From Candidatus Fermentithermobacillaceae bacterium UBA3907 (GTDB lineage: Bacteria > Bacillota > Sulfobacillia > Fermentithermobacillales > Fermentithermobacillaceae), in NCBI GenBank assembly GCA_002391545.1, contig DGFF01000017.1:1-8198 (forward strand): a DNA stretch of 8,198 nt. The letters run 5' to 3'. Positions within the stretch are counted from its first letter, which is position 1; each line of letters opens with the position of its first letter. Position numbers and translations under genes: made by a program. The notes under the pieces were generated by a model. It did no database searches and was not told where the DNA came from. It was given only the letters and a program-made list of their open reading frames with translations. Shown here one piece after another: positions 1-5,755 of this stretch.

Positions 1-11
1 ATCAAAAATTT

Positions 12-1235
12 CTATGCCAGATAATCCTTGAGTTTCTTACTCCTCTGAGGATTCCTCAGTTTACGCAGAGCTTTAGCTTCTATCTGCCTGATTCGTTCGC
101 GCGTAACGCCAAACTCACGCCCTACTTCCTCAAGAGTTCGAGGTCTGCCATCATCCAATCCGAAGCGAAGCCTTAGCACCCTTTGCTCACGTTCGTTAAG
201 GGTGGAAAGCACCTCATCTATTTGTTCCTGCAACAATAAATACGAGGCTGCCTCATCTGGAGCCAAAGCGTCAATATCCTCAATAAAGTCCCCAAGATGA
301 CTATCTTCTTCCTCACCGATTGGCGTTTCTAACGAAACAGGTTCTTGAGCAATTTTCTGGATCTCTCGCACCTTCTCAGGGGTTATCCCCATCTTTTCTG
401 CAATCTCTTCGGCAGTAGGTTCTCTGCCCAACTCCTGCACCAGTTCCCTAGAAGTTCTCACCATCTTGTTAATTGTCTCCACCATGTGCACTGGAACTCG
501 TATAGTTCTTGCCTGATCCGCTATAGCTCTTGTTATAGCCTGCCTTATCCACCAAGTAGCATAAGTGCTTAGTTTAAACCCTTTTCTGTAGTCGAACTTT
601 TCGACTGCTTTGATAAGACCCATATTGCCCTCTTGGATAAGGTCCAAGAAGTCCATACCCCGACCTACATACTTCTTCGCAATAGAAACGACAAGGCGCA
701 GGTTAGATTCGATCAAACGCTGCTTTGCTTCTAAGTCGCCCATTTCCATGCGTTTGGCCAATTCCACTTCTTCTTCAGCGGTAAGAAGGGGAACCCGACC
801 AATCTCTTTCAAATACATCCGAACCGGGTCATCTAACGCCACTCCCTCTGGAACCGATAGATCGATTTCTGTTTCTTCTTTATCTTGAACCTCTTCAGGT
901 TCTTCCTCATCCTCATCTAGAATCTCATCTTCTAACTCCTCATCCAGAGCCAAGATCACCCTTCCAGGCTCACGAGCTGCCGCACCAGAGGAGTCACGTA
1001 CCGCTTGAGAATCCTTATTTATCTGCGAACGAAAAGCACCGGATGCCAACTGCTTTTCGCTTAGCACATCGATGCCCAATTTGTTCAATTCCCGGTAGAC
1101 CTGGTCTATTTCTTCTTCGGTCATATCCAGGTCCTCCAATGCATCAGCAATCTCCTTATAGGTCAAGAAACCTTTTCCTTGCCCCAGCGCAATTAGTTCC
1201 TTTATTTCATCAATTCCTACGTCAAGGTTTTTCAA
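12..1235 (-). CDS. rpoD: RNA polymerase primary sigma factor (RpoD/SigA)
   Basis: Housekeeping sigma factor that directs RNA polymerase to -35/-10 promoters in the cytoplasm. The 407 residues show a region 1.1-like N-terminus (about 1-65), a very acidic linker (about 98-125), region 1.2 (about 135-168, DDPVRMYLKEIG), and region 2 (about 172-245) with the DLIQEGNMGLIKAVEKFD and STYATWWIRQAI segments that contact core enzyme and melt the -10. Region 3 spans about 255-325. Region 4 (about 345-398) ends in the helix-turn-helix GVTRERIRQIEAKALRKLR. The large insert between regions 1 and 2 seen in proteobacterial RpoD is absent, as in Bacillota SigA; B. subtilis SigA is somewhat shorter (371 residues), and the acidic linker accounts for part of the difference. 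The start is TTG, not ATG: GGGAGGG lies 8 nt upstream by its GGAGG core, and an in-frame stop (1257-1259) sits upstream with no other start between. It overlaps the dnaG stop by 4 nt (TTGA), so translation is probably coupled. Identity is very secure. Confidence 0.98.
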   Translation of the reverse strand: MKNLDVGIDEIKELIALGQGKGFLTYKEIADALEDLDMTEEEIDQVYRELNKLGIDVLSEKQLASGAFRSQINKDSQAVRDSSGAAAREPGRVILALDEELEDEILDEDEEEPEEVQDKEETEIDLSVPEGVALDDPVRMYLKEIGRVPLLTAEEEVELAKRMEMGDLEAKQRLIESNLRLVVSIAKKYVGRGMDFLDLIQEGNMGLIKAVEKFDYRKGFKLSTYATWWIRQAITRAIADQARTIRVPVHMVETINKMVRTSRELVQELGREPTAEEIAEKMGITPEKVREIQKIAQEPVSLETPIGEEEDSHLGDFIEDIDALAPDEAASYLLLQEQIDEVLSTLNEREQRVLRLRFGLDDGRPRTLEEVGREFGVTRERIRQIEAKALRKLRNPQRSKKLKDYLA

Positions 1236-3091
1236 CCGTCTTCCCTCCCGGAGAAATCACCAGGAAAACCGCCCGAGCCCTCATCCCTAGTAGACTTCAC
1301 CTGTCTAAGTAATTTCTGATATTCATCTAGCACAGTCCACAACCGCTCATCGTCTTTGTCTTCCTCGGCCCTTTTAATCTCATCTCTTAGATCAGCCAAA
1401 CGAAACTCCTTTATCTTTCGTATGCAGTCCATCAATATACGCTCAGGCGTCTCGACGGGCCCGAATTCCGCACAAATCTCTGCAATCCAATTAGCTGTCT
1501 CAGGATCTTCCATCCAAGCTACTGAATCTTCACAATTCATATACATCAAACGGCATCTAGAATCTGAAAAATCATCAACGGAAAGGTGCGCTTTTGCAAC
1601 GCTTACTAATTCAGGTTTTTCGACAAGGACCTTTATAATTCCTTCCTCTGCACGACGTCTCGGGGATTTTACTTCCCTCTTTTTGCTTGCATTTTGTTCA
1701 GGTCCATAATCTCTGGATGTTGAGTAACCTGATCCAGCCGATGTCGTCTTCGCTTTCTGCCTATATACTTCTACGTCCCTATATAAAGATTCCTTCATTA
1801 CATCCAAATCTCTGGCAATCTCCGCCACATATGCAGAGATTTCTACTTCGCTCTCTAGGTGGCTCAATACAGGCACTATTATGTCTTTGACTTTCAGTTT
1901 CCCCCCCACTGTAGAGATGTCATTAGCCTTCACAGCCTCGTCATAGATGAAGTGTACGTCTGTAACCGCATTTTCAATCAACTGCTCAAATCTGTCAGCC
2001 CCATATTTGACCACGTACTCATCAGGGTCCTTTGCACCTTCAAACGCCACCACCCTGCTCTTTCCACCTGCTTCTCTAAAAACCTGGATGCATCGCATAA
2101 CCGCCCTTTTTCCCGCTTCGTCTTGATCGTATGCTAACACCACATCGTCACACAAAAGCAAAAGGGTCCTCGCCTGCTCTCTAGAAAAAGCAGTGCCCAT
2201 TCCAGCAACTACATAATCGATGCCATTTTGGAACGCGCTTATAACATCCATATAACCTTCCATAACACATACTCTTCCCCTGTTACGTATATTCGGCTTA
2301 GCCAAATTCAGAGCGTAAAGCTCTTTGCGCTTATGAAATAAAGGTGTGTCTGGCGAGTTCAAATACTTGGGCTCTATATCGCCCAAAGCCCTGCCTGCAA
2401 AGCCTATAAGGTCGCCTCCAGAGTTCCATATAGGAAAGATGATACGCCCTCGGAATCTATCATATAAATCCTCCCATCGAACCTGCCTTCCACTTTCTTG
2501 GCGGTCCTCTGCGTTTTTATCCACAGCGAGACCCGATTTCACCAGATGATCAGGGGATATACCTGCTCTCTTGCTCCGGGTAGTTATAAAATCCCATTGC
2601 GAAGGAGCATAACCTAGTTCGAATAACTCAATGGTGTCTCGAGCAATTCCACGCATCTCCAAGTATTTAAGTGCCTGTTCTCCTTGTTTTGAAAACAGCA
2701 TCTGCCTATATTGCTGGTGTGCAAACTTCAGGCCTTTGCGTATTCCATCTAGCTCTGCTTTTCTCTTTTCTTGTTCTACGCTCAAAGTTGGCTGGGGAAG
2801 CCTAACACCATACCGCCTTGCCAATTCCTGGACCGCGTCTGGAAAGGTCATGTTCTCCATTTTCATGAGAAAGGTAAATATATTTCCTCCCTGTCCACAT
2901 CCGAAGCAGTAAAAAAGCTGCTTGTCCGGATCAACGGTAAAAGAAGGAGTTTTTTCTTGATGAAATGGACATAGCCCTACATAGTTCTTCCCTGCCTTGC
3001 GCAATTTTACATATTCGGACACAAGCGAGATTATATCTGCTTTGCTCCTTATTTCATCTATTATTTCCTGACTATAGTATCTTCCAGACAC
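1232..3091 (-). CDS. dnaG: DNA primase DnaG
   Basis: Synthesises RNA primers for Okazaki fragments and the leading strand at the replication fork, working with the replicative helicase. The 619 residues contain the N-terminal CHC2 zinc finger (C41-x2-H44-x17-C62-x2-C65), then the catalytic core with the basic DRFRGRIIFPI segment (211-221) and PKYLNSPDTP (241-250). The TOPRIM fold carries the metal-binding acids E278 (MEGYMD) and D322/D324 (YDQDEAG). A low-complexity linker (about 445-480, rich in S, K and R) leads to a C-terminal domain (about 480-600) in the position of the helicase-binding domain. Length is typical of bacterial DnaG. The start is GTG, preceded by a moderate Shine-Dalgarno (GGGGTG, one mismatch to GAGGTG, 5 nt away). 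An in-frame TAG at 3119-3121 with no other start between excludes a longer form. It lies directly upstream of rpoD and overlaps it by 4 nt, the classic macromolecular-synthesis arrangement of Bacillota. All catalytic and zinc residues are present. Confidence 0.98.
   Translation of the reverse strand: MSGRYYSQEIIDEIRSKADIISLVSEYVKLRKAGKNYVGLCPFHQEKTPSFTVDPDKQLFYCFGCGQGGNIFTFLMKMENMTFPDAVQELARRYGVRLPQPTLSVEQEKRKAELDGIRKGLKFAHQQYRQMLFSKQGEQALKYLEMRGIARDTIELFELGYAPSQWDFITTRSKRAGISPDHLVKSGLAVDKNAEDRQESGRQVRWEDLYDRFRGRIIFPIWNSGGDLIGFAGRALGDIEPKYLNSPDTPLFHKRKELYALNLAKPNIRNRGRVCVMEGYMDVISAFQNGIDYVVAGMGTAFSREQARTLLLLCDDVVLAYDQDEAGKRAVMRCIQVFREAGGKSRVVAFEGAKDPDEYVVKYGADRFEQLIENAVTDVHFIYDEAVKANDISTVGGKLKVKDIIVPVLSHLESEVEISAYVAEIARDLDVMKESLYRDVEVYRQKAKTTSAGSGYSTSRDYGPEQNASKKREVKSPRRRAEEGIIKVLVEKPELVSVAKAHLSVDDFSDSRCRLMYMNCEDSVAWMEDPETANWIAEICAEFGPVETPERILMDCIRKIKEFRLADLRDEIKRAEEDKDDERLWTVLDEYQKLLRQVKSTRDEGSGGFPGDFSGREDG
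1243..1249 (-). promoter_or_regulatory. Ribosome binding site of rpoD
   Basis: GGGAGGG on the minus strand, inside the last codons of dnaG. Its GGAGG core is 8 nt before the TTG at 1235. This placement decides the TTG as the start of the sigma factor despite the unusual codon. Confidence 0.8.
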
Positions 3092-3118
3092 TTGGGCACC
3101 CCATAATCTTATTTTGGG

Positions 3119-3160
3119 CTAAGCATACGTAACCTTATTAATATTCGACAACCTTTGCAT
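3119..3160 (-). CDS. Possible 13-codon leader peptide upstream of dnaG
   Basis: A tiny open reading frame, MQRLSNINKVTYA then TAG, starts with ATG. GAGG lies 8 nt upstream within GAGGAAGGAATT, a better ribosome binding site than that of dnaG itself. The TAG is in the same frame as dnaG, and the dnaG GTG begins 27 nt further on. The peptide matches no family I recognise. It could be a translated leader that regulates dnaG-rpoD, a small protein in its own right, or a chance frame; a 13-codon frame is too short for coding statistics. The Shine-Dalgarno match is the main support. If it is translated, terminating ribosomes could re-initiate at the nearby dnaG start. Confidence 0.35.
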   Translation of the reverse strand: MQRLSNINKVTYA

Positions 3161-3180
3161 AATTCCTTCCTCTTTGTGCA

Positions 3181-3210
3181 ATTATTCCGTTAATTTGCAG
3201 AACATTTAAA
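3181..3210 (-). promoter_or_regulatory. Weak candidate SigA promoter for dnaG-rpoD
   Basis: On the minus strand TTTAAA (3210-3205, four of six matches to TTGACA) is followed after 18 nt by AATAAT (3186-3181, five of six matches to TATAAT). Transcription would begin about 7 nt further on, just before the ribosome binding site of the 13-codon frame. The position is sensible but the match is poor and the region is AT-rich, so chance is a real alternative. Confidence 0.22.
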
Positions 3211-3360
3211 GATTCCGCCAAATAGTAACGTGCTGTAAACCGGCATAGCACATTGGGCATGATGAGGATGTAACTCGAAATTTCATAAACTTTCTATAAA
3301 ATAGCACCCTAAAATGGCATCACACAAAACCGTCTCCCATAGGGTTGTCCATTTGTATAG

Positions 3361-3377
3361 ACGTAGCCTTTACGTAG
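3361..3377. repeat. ACGTAG direct repeat with 11-bp period
   Basis: ACGTAG at 3361-3366 recurs at 3372-3377, so the two copies are 11 bp apart, about one helical turn. The same bases also form a small inverted repeat, ACGTA-GCCTT-TACGT (3361-3375), a possible 5-bp stem with a 5-nt loop. It could be a protein-binding site or part of an RNA fold, but both patterns are short enough to be accidental. Confidence 0.3.
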
Positions 3378-3456
3378 TACGTTCCCGTCCCAAAAAGGTC
3401 TGATGATAAGCACCTAACAGTCAGTACTAGTTCTAGAAGCATCTATCTAATTCGAT

Positions 3457-4494
3457 TTAGGCAAAATGACATGCGACAAAATGATCTTCTCCCACTTCCC
3501 TCCACTCGGGCCTAACTTCCTTACAGATGTCCTGACAATAGAGACATCTAGTATGAAAACTGCAGCCTGAAGGCGGTTCCACAGAGCTTGGCACGTCACC
3601 CTCGAGCACTATTCGCTCTTTTGTATAATCTGGATCGGGCACCGGAATTGCTGATAACAATGCCTGGGTGTAAGGATGCTTTGGCGAATCGTAAAGAGTG
3701 ATACTGTCGGTAAGTTCAACAAGTCTGCCAAGATACATTACGCCTACACGATCTGAAATATGTTGTACAACGCTCAAATTATGAGCAATGAAAATGTACG
3801 TAAGTTGGAACTCTTCTTGTAAATCACTAAGAAGGTTCAAAATCTGCGATTGAATAGATACATCTAAAGCGGAAACTGGCTCATCACAAATGATCAGTTT
3901 GGGTTTTAGCGCAAGAGCTCTAGCAATTCCTATACGTTGCCTCTGCCCCCCTGAAAACTCATGGGGATATCTCCTAGCGTGATACGGACTAAGGCCGACC
4001 ACTTTCAACAGTTCCTCAACTTTTTCATGCCTTTGTCGCGCTGAATCAGCATTATGAATAATGAATGCTTCTCCAATTATGTCTCCTACCGTCATTCTAG
4101 GATTTAAAGAACCGTATGGGTCTTGGAAAATAATCTGCATTTCCCTTCGCAACGCTCTAAACTCCTCAGGGTTCATGCTGTAAATATCCTCGCCCTCAAA
4201 ATACACCTTGCCGTCGGTAGGTTCTTCTAGTCGCAATATGCACTTGCCTGTAGTAGTTTTCCCGCAACCACTTTCACCCACGAGTCCTAGCGTTTCACCC
4301 CGATAAACATTAAAAGAAATACCATCCACCGCTTTGATCCAGGATTCAACCTTGCCAAACAGACCCATCTTTAGAGGATAGTATTTTTTTAGATTATGAA
4401 CCTCCAGCAAGAATTCTTCTGCACTTACATCCTCTCCACTTCTTTCAGTGCTAGGGTTCTCAGTTGCATCTATCTTTAGAACGTCATCCAACAT
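3457..4494 (-). CDS. oppF: Oligopeptide/dipeptide ABC transporter ATP-binding protein OppF
   Basis: One of the two cytoplasmic ATPases that power peptide import through the OppB-OppC pore. In the 345-residue form, Walker A is G73-ESGCGKT (K79), the Q-loop is Q124, the signature is FSGGQRQR (about 180-187), Walker B is LIICDEP (D204, E205) and the H-loop histidine is H238. The C-terminal oligopeptide-transporter extension begins at SPKHPYTQALLSAIP (about 270-284) and ends with a cysteine cluster (C311, C317, C320, C324, C342) in the family's GCSFHTRC...VACH pattern. I start at ATG 4494, because GAGGTGAT leaves 6 nt between GAGG and this ATG; the adjacent in-frame TTG at 4497 would sit inside the Shine-Dalgarno. 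It overlaps oppD by 11 nt, so the two are coupled. The F rather than D assignment rests on gene order and the KKYYPLKMGLFGKV N-terminus typical of OppF/DppF. Substrate could be di- or oligopeptides, or nickel, and cannot be decided here. Confidence 0.93.
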   Translation of the reverse strand: MLDDVLKIDATENPSTERSGEDVSAEEFLLEVHNLKKYYPLKMGLFGKVESWIKAVDGISFNVYRGETLGLVGESGCGKTTTGKCILRLEEPTDGKVYFEGEDIYSMNPEEFRALRREMQIIFQDPYGSLNPRMTVGDIIGEAFIIHNADSARQRHEKVEELLKVVGLSPYHARRYPHEFSGGQRQRIGIARALALKPKLIICDEPVSALDVSIQSQILNLLSDLQEEFQLTYIFIAHNLSVVQHISDRVGVMYLGRLVELTDSITLYDSPKHPYTQALLSAIPVPDPDYTKERIVLEGDVPSSVEPPSGCSFHTRCLYCQDICKEVRPEWREVGEDHFVACHFA

Positions 4495-5524
4495 CAATCA
4501 CCTCTTCTATTCCACCTGCATTACCATCCACCAAGGGGTAGAAACATCTTACTTTATGCCCTGGTGTAATCTCTACGGTTTCCGGTTCTTCCGCAAAGCA
4601 ATTATGTGTAGCATAAACACACCGCTCGTTGAACTTGCACCCTTTCGGCATAAACATAGGATTGGGCACTGTCCCGGGGATAACGTAAAGTTTCTGTTTC
4701 TGTTCTCCCAATCTGGGAATAGATTTAAGCAAAGCACTTGTGTACGGATGTAAGGGATTGTAGAATATGTCCCTGACAGAACCTTCTTCTACAATCCGGC
4801 CCAAATACATAACAATGACTCTTTCGGCCATTTCCGCTATGACTCCAAGGTCATGAGTTATAAGCATAATGGCTGTGTCGTACCTATCACGCACACCCCG
4901 CATGACTTCTAGAATTTGAGCCTGTATGGTAACATCCAGCGCAGTAGTGGGCTCATCAGCAATCAACAACTTCGGATCACACGCAAGAGCCATAGCGATC
5001 ATTACCCTTTGGCGCATTCCGCCCGACAATTCGTGGGGATATTGATTCACTCTCTTGTCCGGCTCAGGAATACCTACCGCGTCAAACAGTGAAATAGTTC
5101 TCTCTATAGCTTGCTCTTGGGAGTATCCTCGATGAAATTCCAAAACCTCTGCAACTTGGTCACCAACTGTATAAACTGGATTCAAACTTGTCATCGGTTC
5201 CTGGAATATCATGGACATCTTGTCTCCCCTGATTTTCCTAACCTCTTCGGGAGGTTTGAGGAGTAGATCTTCGCCTTCAAATAAAATTTCACCGCTTTCG
5301 ATTTTACCTGGCGGATAAGTTATAAGCCCCATAATAGAAAGGGCGGTAACACTTTTTCCACAGCCTGACTCGCCAACTACTCCTAGAGTTTCTCGCCTTC
5401 TTATGTTAAAAGATACGCCATCTACTGCAGGAACTACTCCGTCAAGAGTATAAAACGTGGTTTTCAAGTCTCTAACTTCCAGGAGATACTGGCTGTCTTT
5501 ATTCATGTATTGTTCAGTATCCAT
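4484..5524 (-). CDS. oppD: Oligopeptide/dipeptide ABC transporter ATP-binding protein OppD
   Basis: Partner ATPase of OppF in a peptide-type ABC importer, acting on the cytoplasmic face of the membrane. The 346 residues carry Walker A GESGCGKS (51-58, K57), Q-loop Q108 (IFQEPMTSLNP), signature LSGGMRQR (166-173), Walker B LLIADEP (D190, E191) and H-loop H224 (ITHDLGV). The C-terminal extension contains NPLHPYTSALLKSIP (256-270) and the cysteine set C296, C302, C309, C327 (KGCKFNERC...KVRC), which in some OppD homologues binds an iron-sulfur cluster. MTSLNP and LSGGMRQRV are typical of the D rather than the F subunit. The start is firm: TAAGGAGG lies 7 nt before the ATG. Its 3' end overlaps oppF. 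Upstream it follows the small membrane protein with a 12-nt gap, and the stop of that gene is part of this gene's Shine-Dalgarno. All catalytic residues are intact. Confidence 0.95.
   Translation of the reverse strand: MDTEQYMNKDSQYLLEVRDLKTTFYTLDGVVPAVDGVSFNIRRRETLGVVGESGCGKSVTALSIMGLITYPPGKIESGEILFEGEDLLLKPPEEVRKIRGDKMSMIFQEPMTSLNPVYTVGDQVAEVLEFHRGYSQEQAIERTISLFDAVGIPEPDKRVNQYPHELSGGMRQRVMIAMALACDPKLLIADEPTTALDVTIQAQILEVMRGVRDRYDTAIMLITHDLGVIAEMAERVIVMYLGRIVEEGSVRDIFYNPLHPYTSALLKSIPRLGEQKQKLYVIPGTVPNPMFMPKGCKFNERCVYATHNCFAEEPETVEITPGHKVRCFYPLVDGNAGGIEEVIDVG
4497..4504 (-). promoter_or_regulatory. Ribosome binding site of oppF
   Basis: GAGGTGAT on the minus strand, within the last codons of oppD, is a near-perfect complement to the 16S tail. 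GAGG is 6 nt from the ATG at 4494 but only 3 nt from the TTG at 4497, which the motif itself overlaps. It therefore favours the ATG start. Confidence 0.75.
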
Positions 5525-5531
5525 TTGCGCG

Positions 5532-5539
5532 CCTCCTTA
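5532..5539 (-). promoter_or_regulatory. Ribosome binding site of oppD
   Basis: TAAGGAGG on the minus strand, 7 nt before the oppD ATG. Its first three bases are also the TAA stop of the preceding small gene, so termination there and initiation of oppD occur at the same place. Confidence 0.85.
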
Positions 5540-5755
5540 CCCAGCTCTTCCCTTAGAAACGTTACTTTCGAAAATCCCTATCACAACGACACTCAATATA
5601 TATGCAATCTTTGCTCCAACTATTCCTACGCTATGTACTACCGCATCTGCTTCTATGGGGCACCCCTTTGTAGCAACGACCACTAAGCCCCCTACAATGG
5701 TAACAGCAGCTACAGCTGAAACAAATGTAAGCAACTTCGAACATTTTTTCTTCAG
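5537..5755 (-). CDS. Small two-helix membrane protein, unknown function
   Basis: I do not recognise this protein. From the first conventional start (TTG, 5734-5732) it is 65 residues with two hydrophobic segments, about 4-22 (FVSAVAAVTIVGGLVVVAT) and 36-54 (VGIVGAKIAYILSVVVIGIF), joined by a short loop KGCPIEADAVVHS. The frame stays open upstream and reads LKKKCSK before that TTG, a lysine-rich cytoplasmic end natural for a membrane protein. I therefore favour initiation at CTG 5755-5753, giving 72 residues, even though CTG starts are rare. AAAGGAG lies 10 nt upstream of it, and it overlaps the preceding stop as CTGA, matching the TTGA junction of dnaG-rpoD; the TTG has no good Shine-Dalgarno. 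It sits between the large envelope protein and oppD. A stabilising or regulatory subunit of the transporter is possible but unproven. A competing ATG frame (5744-5742) gives only a 37-residue cysteine-rich peptide and looks spurious. Confidence 0.6.
   Translation of the reverse strand: MKKKCSKLLTFVSAVAAVTIVGGLVVVATKGCPIEADAVVHSVGIVGAKIAYILSVVVIGIFESNVSKGRAG

Larger units (their letters stand above)
3092..3456. other. Intergenic gap between oppF and dnaG
   Basis: 365 bp with no long coding frame. It separates the transporter operon from dnaG-rpoD, so a terminator and a promoter are expected here. I found no strong stem-plus-T-run terminator and no near-consensus TTGACA/TATAAT pair. Visible items are a short open reading frame near dnaG (3119-3160), a weak promoter candidate (3181-3210), a hexamer direct repeat with an 11-bp period (3361-3377), a small CCC-TAT-GGG palindrome around 3337-3345, and a cluster of short palindromes just after oppF (AGTACT, ACTAGT, TTCTAGAA at about 3423-3438). 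No tRNA, rRNA or recognised riboswitch was seen. Confidence 0.7.

Noticed and set aside
610..2974. Plus-strand open frames opposite rpoD and dnaG
   Set aside because: They are antisense shadows of strongly conserved genes, with no ribosome binding sites or recognisable protein features.
3092..3160. Longer DnaG by read-through of the TAG at 3119-3121
   Set aside because: The normal CHC2 primase N-terminus fits the GTG start, and the intervening residues do not resemble primase; no recoding signal was seen.
3181..3225. Sigma-H type promoter before dnaG (a GAAT-type -10 near 3181-3189 and GCGGAATC upstream)
   Set aside because: The -10-like part fits, but the only -35-like element is 20 nt away instead of the usual 11-12, and it has mismatches.
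3321..3353. Ten-codon ATG frame on the minus strand, MDNPMGDGFV
   Set aside because: Too short, with no Shine-Dalgarno at a suitable distance.
3392..3415. Possible oppF terminator on the minus strand: AGGT and ACCT flanking a 16-nt loop, followed by a T-run
   Set aside because: The stem is only 4 bp with a long loop, too weak for an intrinsic terminator; read-through into dnaG cannot be excluded.
5632..5744. Alternative ATG frame on the minus strand giving a cysteine-rich peptide of 37 residues
   Set aside because: It overlaps the more protein-like two-helix frame, has a poor ribosome binding site, and its composition looks like an out-of-frame reading.
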